From Heterocephalus glaber (Eukaryota > Chordata > Mammalia > Rodentia > Bathyergidae), in NCBI RefSeq assembly GCF_000247695.1, contig NW_004624880.1, positions 3,632,898-3,696,897 of the forward strand: DNA of 64,000 bases, written 5' to 3'. The number at the start of each line of letters is the position of its first letter. The stretch's first letter is position 1. Positions 1 through 12,858 of this stretch are shown piece after piece. The position numbers and the translations under genes were made by a program. Below the pieces are notes generated by a model. That model was not told the origin of the DNA. It saw only the letters and a program-made list of their open reading frames with translations, and did no database searches.

Positions 1-599
1 AATCAAAGCTTGCATCATCTAATGACTTTTAACAGGGTTTACTGAATGAAGCAGACTTAAAAAATAAATAGTTCACAAAGGTACAGCTCTGTGCCTTCAA
101 GCAGCTTGTCTCACATGCACTCCGAGGTGTGGGCCAAGTCTGTGTAGCTGTTAACCACCCACTGAAACCATTCAGAAATCTTCCTCACCACCACATTTCA
201 CCCTTATAGCATCTCTGCAAGGCAAAGAAGGGTCTATTTCCTCATTTTCCAGATTAAAAAACAAAAGCCAAGCAAAGAGAAAATAAGTGACATGAGCTAA
301 GTCTACGCTCTATCTTTTCTGACCATGAATCCAGTGTCCCATTAATTCTGGATCAGAAATTTAGAGAACTGAATTTTCATGAAAAACAGCGAACGAGTTC
401 TGTCAGAACACAGAAAGGAAACAACTCAATGCTGCTACGTAGATGTAGATGGCTATGCAGCTGAGAGATCATAAATACTAAAATAGATATCAGAAATCTC
501 CATTTCCTCCCCATGTCATCCACTAGTATAACCCAGTGAAGTATAGTGACTCCTCCCTCTCCCCCCAGAACGGGGTTTCTGGATAGCATGGGCCCTTAC
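1..599 (-). other. SORL1: SORL1 intron (partial) left of class A repeat 2
   Basis: Starts with the donor GTAAGG at 599 and runs off the left edge. It is AT-rich and has a weak MIR/L2-like look around 190-330, not firm enough to call. I see no other exon or RNA gene. Confidence 0.8.
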
Positions 600-722
600 C
601 ACAGTGTCTTTCGTCACTGTTGTCTCCACAGTCATCCTCAAGGTCACATTTATAGGACAGGGGGATACAAGTCCCAGACTCCTGGCACCGGAACTGGGTG
701 TCCAGATCGCAGATGGTGGTAG
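600..722 (-). CDS. SORL1: SORL1 exon, LDLR class A repeat 2
   Basis: A 123-base phase 1-1 exon, acceptor CATTTTAG, donor GTAAGG. It reads [20 protein letters not shown] then [20 protein letters not shown]: six cysteines with the DNSDE calcium signature. The join to the upstream repeat gives RNC-PTTICDL as expected. It is the last SORL1 exon before the left window edge; nine further class A repeats in the human protein would lie beyond it. Confidence 0.97.
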
Positions 723-819
723 CTAAAATGGGAAAGAGAGATGACATACTTGTTAGGTACAATTAATTCCCCTCATACACAAACTTCCTACTGAAAAACC
801 AATTTAAAAATAGAGAGAA

Positions 820-945
820 GCCAGGCATGGTGGTACACACCCTTCATTCCAGCACTTGGGAGGCTGCCAGCCTGGGCTACATAATGAGTTCAAGGCCAGC
901 CTGAGCTACACACACAGTGAGACCCTGTCTTACAAAACCAAACAA
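820..945 (+). repeat. B1-like SINE
   Basis: Starts CCAGGCATGGTGGTACACAC, then a cropped box, and contains two tandem related pieces (CAGCCTGGGCTACATAATGA and CAGCCTGAGCTACACACACA), the internal duplication typical of rodent B1. It ends GACCCTGTCT plus an A-rich tail. Imperfect flanking repeats of AAATAGAGAGAAG type are present. Confidence 0.85.
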
Positions 946-3404
946 ATAGAAGGAAGCAGATTTTAAATGTAGCAACAGAAATTAGACCTAGACTAATGGA
1001 AGAAATAAATCCCATGAGAATCTGAAATGAATAATCAAGGGAGGTAAGGGCCTATCTTTCCAGGGACAACAGAGAGCAACAGAGATCAATAGGGCCTGGA
1101 AAAGAAAGAAACTCATATGGCTGGGAGAGAATGAGGGGCTAGATTGCCTCCTACTACCCCTTCAGAACTGAAGTCTTATGACATGAAGGTATCTTCCTAC
1201 ATAGGTGACAGAAGCGCCTTTAGCTACAAAACTACCACTGGGGACGTCCAGTTCCACACAAGAAGCCAGCACCTCACTGTACATACAGATACGAAAAGTA
1301 ATGCAGAGGTAGAATTTTATAGCAGAAACCTGGGCTCTGCCTGTAGTCAGTCAAGGCTGGATATCAAATTCTGTCTTTCTCTTTCTCAGGTGATCAATTT
1401 TAACCTCCCTGAGCCTGAGTTTCCCCAACAGTAAAGTAAGGGTAAGGTAATGTGACCATGCACTTGTGATCACGGTCAGAAAGACTAAATTTGGAGTCAT
1501 ATTCTACCACCTACACTTTGCTTAAGCTAGCCCTCTTTGCTTCCTTCATTCCCTCTATAACAGAATGCATAGATATTAACTACCTTGGTTTATGATGAAA
1601 AACAGAAAGAAAACAAGCTTGGGATCACAGCCTATTGAACAGGATATTTAAAAATAATGGGCTCGAAACAAATGCCACTTCTCTTCCTCATCATGTTTCA
1701 TGCCCTTCTGGCATCACAATGAGTAGAGAATTGGATTTTCTCCCTCTGATGAATAGAAGCTTCCTGAGCTTGTGCACAAGCCTTAGGATGCAAGAAAGGA
1801 CTCTGCAGGAGAGGGATAGGAGAGGAAGTCTGTTCTCCAGAGAAGACAGCATGTGGCAGAACAGAACCCTGGGATGGAGGTGGCAGTTCAATGAAACATA
1901 GAATGGCAACACTGCTATTAGACACACCAGCAGCTCTATTTGAGGTTCTATTTCTTCTTTGTAATTGAGCTCGTAGTGGAAGGCAGGGGATGAATGCAAA
2001 ATGACAAGGCTGCAGGGGATTCACGTCAAAACCCTCGTGCCTGACATCCACCCAGCTGGAGGAGTTTGTTTAAGAAGAAGGGAAATCGATTGACAACATC
2101 CCTCCCGCACCACTTCCCTCCCCTTCCTCAGCTCTTCCCTGGCAGCTGACGGGGTGCATCTTGGAACTCCCCACACTGCAGCACCCTGTCACGTTTGTCC
2201 CTCTCCTGCTGCCTGCCTGTGGACAAGGATGCCTCACAGAGTCACAGTAAGCACACATCTTCCTTGAAAGGAAGGCCATGGGAAGGCTTGCCCATGCCCC
2301 TCAGTTTTGTTCCCAAGACATTTCTTATCTCCTCACCTGGACACATCTGTTGGGTAGGGCTGTTAGCTAAGCAAAACTGGGAGAGAGCAAAGGAGAAAGC
2401 AACTTTCGGGGTTTCAGGAAAATAGACCCAGCTGACACCGACACCAAACCAGGGGGAACCAAGCCAGCTCCATACTACACCCCTGGGCAGGAGCATAAGC
2501 CATAGGAAGCTGTGAGGTCCCAGACCTGAGGCAAGGGAAGAGGATGACCTCAGTGAGGGCAGCATGAAAATGGAAATACTTCCTTCACAACCCAGAACCA
2601 ATATGAGATCCAGTTTGTCTAAACAGTAGACACTCAGCCTGGGGCAGAGGGGAAATAACATGCTACCCTGTGTCTTTAACTATTGGACATAGTATTGGAC
2701 ATCTAGTTTGTATCTCTCTGCTTCTACTATGCCTAAATATGTTTGGGCAGTTTTTCTTGCATGTGTACACTCTAAGATGCTCCTCTTTCCCCACCCTGAT
2801 ATGTAGTGAATTCTATTCTATTGCTTGCTTCATGTTTTTGATAATATTTATTAATGTTTTTGAAGAGCCTTGGCTACTCCCTCACAAATAGTACACCTTC
2901 CCGTGACCCTGATAGGTGGAGATGGCTGTATCTTCATTGGAGTCCTTTTTTGCAAAAGAAAGACATGGAGAGGCTTGTGCCTTCCAAACCTGCCAGTGAG
3001 GACACACTTTTCCCTGGATGTAAGACGCATACACTGAAGCCAAGGAAAAATAATGATGGAAGGTCTCATACACAACCTCCTGCCAGCCAAAGGGAGCAGT
3101 GCAGAGCACTGCAGGGCCCAGACCATCTTGACTACTTGAATTGTTTCTACAGGTGAAGGGGTGTGGGGACCCAGCCCTTGCTCCAGGATGACTGCCTACA
3201 TTCACCTACCAGGGGCCAGAGGAGTATGAAGAGCTGCCCACTAACCTGTTCTTACAGTACATTTGGTAAGTGGATCTCTGGGTTAGGAAAGGAAAAGTAA
3301 CATCCTCAGAAAAAGAAGCCTTGTTATTTGGCTTCATGCGTCCCTTCTTCTAGTCTTTCTCCCATTTAATTCATTCTGCCTGCAGCTTATCTTTCCAATG
3401 GTAA

Positions 3405-3830
3405 AATTTTATGATGTACTTCAGTGGTTGCCAATTGCTCTTCCAATAAAGTCTAAAAGACTCTTGTGGATCTGGGCTCTGCCTGCTCATTCAGCTTCTC
3501 TTTGCCCCACTGTGCCCAGATTCTCAACTATTTACACAAGTCCTGATACTCAGACCTCTGCCCTTCACACAACCTGCACCCTTGCCCAGGGCTTTCTTCC
3601 CTTCACCTCTGCTTCATGCACCCACACGCCCTTCAGTTGATTAGGGTGTACTCGTGTATCATACAGTGCTTTCCCATCACAACACTCATGGTTTGCTGTA
3701 ACTGCTGGTTAACTTTTCTAACTCATCCTTCAAACTGTGAATGCCCTGATTCCATCTTGATCACTAGAACAGAGCTTGGAACAGAGAGTGCTCAATTAAC
3801 GCGTTGGGTGAACATACAAGTGGCAAAGGG
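3405..3830 (+). repeat. L2-like 3' region
   Basis: The text has the L2 3' end style: a pyrimidine-rich run with CTTTGCCCCACTGTGCCCAG, then a tail of the ACAGAGCTTGGAACAGAGAG ... CTCAATTAA type. Called by eye, family not certain. Confidence 0.5.
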
Positions 3831-4477
3831 TAAACCATCTCCTTTATAAGATGAGGTCAAAGTTATCAAGATTTGTAGTCATTACAGTATGTTATGCATT
3901 CAAGTAGTTTTCTTTAAATCCTGCTAAGCAAAGTCATACACTTTACTTGGACCTTAGAAACCATTCAGTACAAAGATGTCATTAACACAGGACACCTACC
4001 AAGATCCCCACATTCCAGGCCAAACTATGCACTACTAATCCATTGTAACATCCTTGCATAAGCTTGGCAGGCAGATGGCATCACCTAACTGGAGTAGCAC
4101 ACGGTGACACCTGTTGGCCATCTCTGGAAAAGCTGATCATTAAATTTACAAATCAAAGAATGTCACCTGGTCATCCACTCCAAGTCACCAGTTTTCTTAC
4201 AGGACCAAAATCAAAGTTAGAACTCAGATTGTCAATCAGCTCAGTGTCAGTCATGTGATGGACACTTATTCATAAATCTCTTTTGCCATGAGTAGTCAGC
4301 TTATTGATTAAATATATGCATATGCATATATCTGAAATAATTCTATGTATCGAATATACATTTGCACGTGGGACTGTGCTTTCTCTGTTATCCAAGCCCC
4401 ATCCCAGGTGGAGGAGCTGAGTAGCCTTCTGCATAAGACTTAGTATTCTGATAACTGGGCCGAGCCAGAAGACTCAC

Positions 4478-4591
4478 GGCAGTTCCTCTCATCGCTCATG
4501 TCCCCACAGTCATTGTCGAAATCGCACCACCAAATGCTGTTGATACAGTTCCCGTTGCTGCAGCGATACTGGCTGCGAAGACAGGTGTTCT
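4478..4591 (-). CDS. SORL1: SORL1 exon, LDLR class A repeat 1
   Basis: A 114-base phase 1-1 exon, acceptor CCGTTTAG, donor GTGAGT. It encodes a whole class A repeat: [20 protein letters not shown] then [17 protein letters not shown], with six cysteines and the acidic calcium cage ending in DMSDE. Class A repeats bind ligands such as APP, with tryptophan or other side chains at the surface. The exon boundaries coincide with the module boundaries. Confidence 0.97.
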
Positions 4592-5189
4592 CTAAACGGG
4601 GAGGAAATGAAACCAGTATTATTCTTCCTGCTGGACCACAGGACTTTTTCTTCTGAGTTTCCATTTCCTTTCCTCGAATACCACTGTGGCTTGAATGGTA
4701 GACAAGGAAAGGGGTGCCAAGCACATGGGCATGCAAGGAAGGAAGCATTTTCTTCCTCCTTTCCTCCTTGAATTGAAATTGTGGGAGGAAAAGCAGGTTG
4801 CAAGGTGTACTAAGAAGTGATAATAGATGAGATCGGGCACGTTCAAGGTAGTATGGCCTCATGGGGAAAAAAAGAAGAATCAAGATACATTATGTACAGG
4901 TACAAATTCCCTACAATGAGTATAACCATTATGTATATCAAAAGTGTACCAGTAAAATTAATTTTAAAAAAAGAAGTGATTACAATGATGAAAAAGGATA
5001 ACAATGACACCAGGTGGGTCTGCTGGATGGCAAAGACAGTACAGCAGCATTACAGAATCATACAAGCAACTCCTTAATGGTCTGTATCTATAAAGGATTA
5101 AAACATACATATTCCATATATATATATACATGTATACACACATACATATATATGTCTATATACATATAATATGCATATACATAACCATA

Positions 5190-5490
5190 TCCATGGGTCT
5201 CACATCTACAGATTCAACCAACCACAGATTGAAAATATTCCAGGGTAAAAATGTATCAGCACTAAACATGTATAAACAATTTTTTTCTTGTCATTACTCC
5301 CCACACAACACAGTACATACCTATTTATATAGCATTTACACTGTATTAGGTATTATAAGTAAGCTATGATTACATGATTTAACATATATGAGAGGATTTG
5401 TATAGGCTATATGCAAATACTATACCATTTTGTATAAGCGACGTGAGCATCTGTGGAATTTGGTATCCAAAGAAATCCTAAAACCAGTCC
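5190..5490 (+). mobile_element. Tigger-type (Tc1/mariner) non-autonomous remnant
   Basis: Contains CAGATTCAACCAACCACAGA and TATTAGGTATTATAAGTAA, then GGCTATATGCAAATACTATA, which match the ancient mammalian Tigger-type MITE I know in outline. A second copy in opposite orientation is at 14645-15003. Exact family unassigned. Confidence 0.65.
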
Positions 5491-5620
5491 ACCTAGGAAT
5501 ATCTGCATAACTATACGTAGAATATGTCCATATTTATTCAACTTAATACCTGGATGGGTTACTAAGACTACTAAGGGATTTTTTTCTGCCCCATTACTTC
5601 TTTTAAAAAAGTATTTATAT

Positions 5621-5716
5621 GGTGATTTTAGCTCAGTGGCACCGTGCCTGCCTTGCAAGAGCAAGGTCAAGTTTGATCCCCGGTACCAAAAATAAAAATA
5701 AAAATAAAAAATAAAA
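5621..5716 (+). repeat. ID SINE
   Basis: Carries the tRNA-Ala-like A box region TTTAGCTCAGTGGC and B box GTTTGATCCCCGGTACC, then an AAAAT-rich tail, as in rodent ID elements. Confidence 0.85.
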
Positions 5717-6733
5717 CAACTGTTTGCACAGGAAAATTGCATTGTTTAATAAACTGGATCAAGGGCACATGATGACTGCCCTGTTGTATGGACAATCAGT
5801 GCAATTCTGATGGGGAATATGGAAGAGCTGTTTGCCCTTCAACTGGAATTTAGTGTTGACTCTATTTCTTTCCAAATAGCTTTAAGATGATTTCCAGGGC
5901 CTGAATGCCTCCAGTTTCTAAGGAAGGATGGTCCATCTCCCCCTTCCCATTGTATTTCTTAAAGAAGATGGACTATAAGGCCTCCATTGTGTGCTTGATC
6001 GAGGTGCCTTCAGAGGCTGCAGTGAAAGTGAGGTTAGGATTACAAAGCAAATAAGACCATAAGGAAATGCAGGAATTCTGGCCATCAATCCAGGCACTTG
6101 GTGGCAAAGCTTCCTTCTGGGGGTTCACCATACTGACAGAAAAATGAGGTTGAGGACTGAGGAAGTATTAACAGCGAGAAGTATACAGGAAAAAAAATTA
6201 AGCAATGTCTCAGAAGAAAAGATTTTAAACCCATATATTCAAATTGCAAATGAGAAGGGATTAAGGCTGTTCGGTCATGGCTTGGAAGTCAAGGCTTTCA
6301 GACCTTTATTTAACATTGGTTTGAAAGTTCAGCCCTTTTGGGCTGGGGGTGGTGGAGAGATGACTGCTGGGTGACAGTAGTTGACTCTGATACAGTCAAG
6401 CCAGATATGTTTAGAAGGCAAGTTGTCCAACTTATAAGAAATACAAGTTGCAGAACCTAGATGTGAGGGGTGAGTGAGGACAGGAAGGCACAAAAGAAAG
6501 CAACAGTGTACCCTGACAATGGCTGTGTGAGCTGACATTAAACCCAAAGACACAACTGTGACTTTTTCAGCTTGGGCCTCTTCTGAATAAGCACCCAAAT
6601 TAGGATCCTCTGGGCATCTATTGAGTTTTTTACCTGGCACTTTTTCTAATATCACAAAGGGTTAGGGATGATGGAACCATAGAAAGTGAAAAGAAGGGAA
6701 AGACAACAGGAGGAAAAACAAAAAAGGCCTCAC

Positions 6734-6907
6734 CTTCTTTGACACAGGTATTGTTCTTCAGCTGATAGCCCTGAGGGCAGTCACACATCAGGTCCCCAGA
6801 AGGGAGGACACTGCTGGCCACTCCCTCTGGACACCTGCAGCTTTTGCCATTGTTGGCCTTGGGCAGGCACAGAAGGTTGCACGGACTGGGTACACAGGCA
6901 TTGCTTC
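6734..6907 (-). CDS. SORL1: SORL1 exon, EGF-like module
   Basis: A 174-base exon, phase 1 in and out, acceptor CTCTCCAG, donor GTGAGG. It reads [40 protein letters not shown] and [16 protein letters not shown], with eight cysteines arranged as an EGF-like module after a propeller. Phase 1-1 symmetry is the usual signature of a shuffled extracellular module. The next exon continues ENTCLRSQ. Confidence 0.97.
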
Positions 6908-9624
6908 CTGGAGAGGAGACAGACAGCCATGGTATTGTGGTTAAAACACACAAGAGGACTGATGAGCAGAGAAGACCACACAACAACTGTCTCATCCTAT
7001 AGATAGTACTTCAAGAAGCTTAGGAAGGTGATGTGGCCAGCCCCAAAATACCTTCCATGCTGAAACCCTTTGCTCAGATCCCTCAGCAGAACTGACCTCC
7101 ACAGCCCTGCTTTCCCCAAAGACTTGCATCTCTAGCTCACTCCATGGAACTTCCCCGGAGCCAAACCAAGCAGCAGATGCTCCTCCCCCATGGAACCGGT
7201 TACTGAAGGCTAATAAAACAACCAAGGACCTGGATCTGGGAGAAGAGTTACATAGTGCTGGTGCCAAGGTAAAGCCAAACCCTGCACTGGTCAAAGTGGT
7301 GCCAAGACAAATGAATGTGCAGCTGTGGTTGGTCAGAAGAGAGTTAGGACACAGGGCACAGTTATAGAGAGGACACCATCAGGGCCCCGGATAGAAAAAT
7401 GATGGCTTTGCTATTCCTACATGCAGTTCACACAAGACTCACCTAGAACTCCCATGTCTGGGTCCTTACTATCTTTCCTGCTTCTTTCAATAACACTTTT
7501 CATCACTTAAGCTAGCCTGAGTGGGTTTTGCTTCTTAGCACTCAAAAGCCCTTCTTTAAAAGGATATGCTGGGGCCTAGATAAAAATCCAGGTCCCACTT
7601 TTTCACTTCCTTTATGCCAAGCAGCTAAGGAAACACCATAGAACTTGTTAGCCACTATCATGCAACAAATCCACAGAACAATTGGTTAATGTTGATCTTT
7701 CCCACTATTTTCAATCTTCTCTCTGGATCAGCTTAGTGAAAAGTGTCACACAGAGTTCAAAACATCCATCACTGCACTTTTGAGAGAGCTGTGTGGGTGA
7801 ACAAAAATGATGAAAGTGCTTTTCTGTCCCCCATATCTGGGGGATGGGGCAGAGGATGTGTAAGCTATTTTGTAACAAACTGGTAATTAACACAAAAACC
7901 AAAAATATAAAATATATGTGGTTTTCTTTTGCTTGGGGTCATTTAATAAACATTAAAAACGTTAGTAAAACTCAACTGTTGATTCGTTTCTTGTGCTGAC
8001 TCACGGTGACACTCCTCCATCAGCTATTCTAGTACTGCAATCTGTGTTCACCCAGCCAAGACCTCAACTAAGCTATACTGACCCACAGGTTGGAAAATAG
8101 GGTTCATTAATGACAATCAGTACTGATACAGGTGACAATACCCTCAAGTGCTTCAGATATGTTGACACCTCATCAGTTTTAAGTCATGTTATGAATTGTT
8201 TTAATCCACAATCATTTAGCCACAATGTCTCTTTGATGCTAAAGAAAACAGTAAACAGCATTGCTAAACAGACAAAATATACACATCCAGTGAGAGAAAT
8301 CCATGTGACGAAATATCCAAAAAGGCTCAGCAAATAACTTAATCAATCATAATGGCTTAATTACCACAGTAAACTAGTCAGTTGATCAGAAGAAGCCTTC
8401 GACTGATGTTCACTGGTAGTCTGTGGGCACAGACTGCTCCTTTGACTAAATATACATGACCCTGGCCCCAGAGGGGATATGGAATTGGCACAGAGTTTTT
8501 CACTACTGAAAAACAACTCAAAGGTTTTGGTACATGTTCTTTGTATTCAGAGGACAACATACCACTCAGTGTTCTAAGAAAATAAGCAAGAACAGAATAT
8601 GTTATTGAAACATACTCAATTACAGGATGATATTTTCATATGAATTACGTCTTTAAAATAATGTGCACAATAAACATTCCCACCCAACCAAGCAAGAGCT
8701 AAGAGTACAGAACCCCAAATGTGTCTCTTTCAAGAGGCTGATCCAGGCAAAGACATAAGAAATGGTAGTCTGAGCAGCAGCATCCGGGGCAAACTCCAAA
8801 CAAAGCCAACCAGGTCACAAGTGCAACAGGTAGGCAGGCCAGGAGCATGTGGCTGGGGACAAAGCAACAGAACAGAAAATAGGAGTGCCATGCCAGAGAG
8901 CACTTAGAAGGGGACAGAAGGAGAATGCAGCAGACCATGGCCACAGACCTTTCAGGATCCCAACCATTCTGTGTAGGTAGGATATACAATATGAAGACCA
9001 TCATCCCAATGTGGAGAATGAAAAAATGAGAACAACTATCTTCAAAGTTGCCCCCTTAGAAGACAAACAGCCCCAGGACATCTTCACAGAGCGTATTCAA
9101 AACATTTTCCAACTTCCTCTTTGCAAAAGTTCCTCTAGAGTCAGTTTAGAGCCACAAAACTATTATCTCACTGAAGTATCTATGACCTTGGCAATTATCA
9201 AAATTAAGTCTATCTCCAAATAATTAATATTTGCCTTCATTATAAATGTGTAAAAGGCAGTAATTAATGCTGGCTCTGAAGAGCTGCAAAACTATAAAAT
9301 ATTTTTAAACATTGCAGCATCAATTGACCACATCAATAAATTTGCAAAGTAACCTTTTTAAAGGGAAAAAAACCTCTTTGTGAAAAATATATTCCAGTAA
9401 CACTACTTAAAAATCAGCCAGGTATCAAGACAAGAACGGTACCCACTTTATAACCAAATAGCCTCAATTAATAAATCTTCCAAGTGAGTATAATTTTTAG
9501 CACAAACCAGCATAAATCAAATTGTAGTACACTGAAGTACTGTCATGTTACTAGCATGCTGCCATTTCAGTCACAGAGGGTAGACAGAGCACAGCCTGAT
9601 GATTTCACTGAAGTTCACTGAGGT

Positions 9625-9725
9625 CAAGTAGTCCACAGCTGGAATTCTTATCACTTACTAGGTGTATGACCTGGACAAGTTACTGAACCTGATTTTTATT
9701 ATCTCATCTATAAAATGGGAATATT
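9625..9725 (+). repeat. MIR-like SINE
   Basis: Contains CTGGAATTCTTATCACTTAC, then TGACCTGGACAAGTTACTGA and CTCATCTATAAAATGGGAAT, the MIR core and tail pattern. Confidence 0.75.
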
Positions 9726-10905
9726 CATAGTACACATTAATTTTGGAATGACTAAGGAGATTCCCCAAGCTCAAAAGCACACTAGGGTGGTAGGTATGAC
9801 AGAACAACTTGTTAATAAATATATTTATCATTGTTTTACACATGACTAATAAAAGGTCCTGTATGTATTTGAAGCAGATAACAAAAAGAATACAGATGGA
9901 CTGGCATCAGGGGTTACTAATATGTATCAAGAACTTGTAATACCCTTTTGGTGTGCTAACAAGGCAGGCAGGTTAAAGGAAACAAGCTGAAGGCCAAGAG
10001 GCAGGCAGTGTACATAGGCTGCGCTGGCAGCCAGATGCCACTGCAAAAGCTTTGACTTAACTCAAACTGGCCTGAGAGATTATCTGCTTGTTTCTCTATC
10101 CCGGTCCACCTGGAAGTGTCTTGTTCACAGCCAATGGACAGCAAGAGAATCTCAACACAGAGACAGGAGCAGAGAGTCAGTAACTGGCCCTGGGCCAAAG
10201 GGAAAGTCACAACTGGTCTTGTTCAGCCAGAGGCTGTGATTCACCGAACACCACACGTCATTGTTTCAAGCCAGGCTTTCCTCAATTCAGACCCTACCCT
10301 GACCCCTAGAATTACTCTGGCTGATTTAAATGAAGGTGACTCTTTGAGACCTAAAAGGGAAATACACTGAGAATCACAGCCCTGTATGCCCTATACTAGG
10401 AGACCACAAATGTTCACCTGTGCTGGAGCTGTTGGGGTGAAACGTGAACCAAAACGAGAGTGGGGAGCCCAGGGACCACCAGACTCACCTGAACATGGCA
10501 TTGCAGATGCTGCTGTGCGTACATCCAACATGTGCTTGCACACTTGTAAAATGGAGTCCAGCTCCTCTGTACTAGGTGGCAAATTATAGAAATGCTGACA
10601 ACTCACTCCAAAAGGCAGTGGGAAGAGTAGGGCCTCCATCAAATAAAGGCTCAGGGATTTCAGCTACTGGTGCTGAGAAGCAAGATTCCTCCATCCCTTC
10701 CTGTTTAAAACATGTATCTCCTCTCCAAAGGATGTGACTTCTCTGAGACTATAACCAAAGCTCAGCCCCTATACTAGTGAGAACTTTTGAGAAAGCTAAT
10801 TAATATCTAAGATTTCTTTCCCTAACCTGCAAACCATGAATCATAATACCAGTCTGTCCCCTGACAGGTTGTGGGGAAGACAACAGTAAGACAGATCTAC
10901 TTTTG

Positions 10906-10979
10906 GTACCGGGGATCAAACCTGGGTCCTTGTACTTGCACAGCAGGCAGTGAAGCCACTGCACCAAAGCCCCAGCCCT
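10906..10979 (-). repeat. ID SINE with perfect target duplication
   Basis: Reverse-oriented ID: GTACCGGGGATCAAACCTGG at one end and ACCAAAGCCCCAGCCCT at the other. It is bordered by a perfect 17-base direct repeat, AGACAGATCTACTTTTG, at 10889-10905 and 10980-10996, the hallmark of L1-mediated insertion. Confidence 0.93.
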
Positions 10980-12027
10980 AGACAGATCTACTTTTGTAGG
11001 ACACTGTAGTCCTCCAGGGGAGTTCTCATCCTATCTTCCTTGGTCCCAAAGGGATAACGATATCTATAACTGTATTATTTTCATTGTCAATTTTCTTTTA
11101 GTACAGAGTAAGCCAAGAACCAGCAAAACAGCATCAACATTCTAGTTCAAAACAAGAAACCTAGAGGTTGTCAATAAAGAGAGTCAGTAAACCCAGGATG
11201 CTATTTAATCCTGTAGAGATAAGGAGGGTAATTCTTAAAGGGACTAGTTTTCTTGGGAGTGCCCTGGTCTTTCTCCTACAGAATTACCAGCATTGTTGGA
11301 GATATGCAAGAGTAAAGGCAGCCAAGGAAGGAAGGCTTCCTACTGAGTAGTCCCAACTTCCAGGATCAAACCCTCTAGCAGTGCTTGAGCCTCATCCACC
11401 CAACAGATCTTAAAATGCCAACCATATACACCCAGGCAGCCCTTCTCCTCTCTTTTCATCCTTTCTTCCTTCAACAAATACAAACTGAGCACCTATAAAA
11501 GGCCAGGGACTAGTAAAACTGTTGAGAAACAAACAAGGCATAGTCTTTTCCTTTATGAGGTTTAGAGGTTCAGGGCAGGAAACATGAATGAAAATAGTGT
11601 ACAACTACACACAGCCATCACAACAGAGGTGGGTATGTTCAGTGGGCACACGACTGTGTGAGCACCCAGCCCAGAGCACAGCATGGCTCCCTGTAAGTGT
11701 GCCAAGCGGGGATTAGGCACATGCTGGGCTTCTCCCAGCTGCAACCAAAGTCACACCACCAATCAGTGAAGGGCCAAGGGCAGAAGGAGGCTGTAATTAC
11801 CCACCAAGCACCAACACTCTCAGCAAGCAAAAACATGCTGTCTTCCAGCTGTTTGTGTATCATTAGAAAAGAAATTAAGATATCATTAGGAAGAAATTAA
11901 ATAATGTGCATGTTGTCGTGACAACAAAGACGCAGGCTGCCAGATCCTGCTCTGAGTAGAGATTGCCCACACGCAGCCCCTTCTTGAGATCAACTCTGGG
12001 GAGATAAAGGAGGAGACTCTGTCTTAC

Positions 12028-12166
12028 CAGTGTTTTTCCCCTTGTAGAATATCTTCATGTCCATCAGCCCTGTGAGCTGGCTGGCCAGAATCTCCATCTG
12101 GGACCCGCTGTATTTGGAAGCTCGGAATATGCTGAGCTGTGACCAATCATCCCAGTAGATTTCATT
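12028..12166 (-). CDS. SORL1: SORL1 exon, last YWTD repeat
   Basis: A 139-base exon, acceptor CTTTTTAG, donor GTAAGA, phase 0 in and phase 1 out. It reads [20 protein letters not shown], then [20 protein letters not shown] and NT, containing the fifth YWTD-type motif (IYWDD). It closes the propeller and leads directly into the EGF-like module, which packs against the propeller in this family. Confidence 0.96.
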
Positions 12167-12858
12167 CTAAAAAGAAAACTTTTGCCTATTAGGCCAGATC
12201 TTCTGTGCTTTGTTCTGGGCCCTTTGTAAAGACAAGAGCTCCCTCATACTAGAGATAACAAATATTTATTGGCTGAATACTGGGTTAAGATTTCACTTAA
12301 ATGAAAGACTCAGTGGTTTCATCCAAACCTCATGAACTATCCACACAGAAGGAACTGCCCCCAAAAAACTATCTGGTGAGCACTGGACCTTGACTACAGC
12401 AACACTCCTCAGTTTGAAATCTGCTTCCCAATGTGGGTCAGAGGTCTTTGGAATACAAACAGACCTGAAAGACATCAGAGGGAATAGGCTGCTCCTCTTC
12501 AGTTAATGGGGAATGAAGCAAGGAAACCTTACAAAAGGTGAAGACACAGAACCAAAATGAAACTACCAGCACTGAAGGGCAAATCCAGAACACTCATGAA
12601 AAATAACCTCAGCTGTTAATTTTTTGAAATGTTAATGATCTGAAAGGCAGGACCCCTGACACCTTTGTCTGGCATCCCTCCTTAAGGGCTTAAACAATTC
12701 AGATTTAAGAGCTTAAACAATTCAAATTCAGAAAAGAACCAATTTCCCACAAGTCTGACAGTATCTCTGCAAAAACCCAAAAGGTCCTGGCTCTGGACCT
12801 CAGGAGGCTCTGGACCTTCTCTGCAGAATGCCCACTGGTGGGACAAATAAAGATTCAC
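12167..12858 (-). other. SORL1: SORL1 intron, 692 bp
   Basis: A short unique intron between two YWTD exons. I see only a local near-repeat at about 12685-12730, where a 14-base run of CTTAAACAATTCA type occurs twice. No transposon recognised. Confidence 0.8.

Larger units (their letters stand above)
723..4477 (-). other. SORL1: SORL1 intron between class A repeats 1 and 2
   Basis: Holds a B1-like SINE at 820-945 and an L2-like stretch at about 3405-3830. The rest (950-3400, 3830-4470) is unique or too decayed to identify. The open frames here have no recognisable domain. Confidence 0.85.
4592..6733 (-). other. SORL1: SORL1 intron between EGF-like exon and class A repeat 1
   Basis: Contains an AT-rich simple region at about 5100-5175, a Tigger-type DNA element at about 5190-5490 and an ID SINE at 5621-5716. 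Between 5720 and 6730 I recognise nothing. Confidence 0.85.
6908..12027 (-). other. SORL1: SORL1 intron between last YWTD exon and EGF-like exon
   Basis: A 5.1-kb intron with a MIR-like copy near 9625-9725 and one ID SINE at 10906-10979 with perfect flanking duplications. The stretches 6908-9600, 9730-10888 and 11000-12027 hold no feature I can name; short open frames there look random. Confidence 0.85.

Noticed and set aside
5621..5716. A possible tRNA gene (A and B box like sequences)
   Set aside because: The boxes belong to an ID SINE. There is no clover-leaf closure and the A-rich tail follows directly; the same is true of the other ID copies.
11390..11650. An old repeat with a transposon-like phrase (AACTGAGCACCTATAAAAGG)
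   Set aside because: It resembles a common ancient mammalian repeat tail, but I could not settle the family or borders, so it was not listed.
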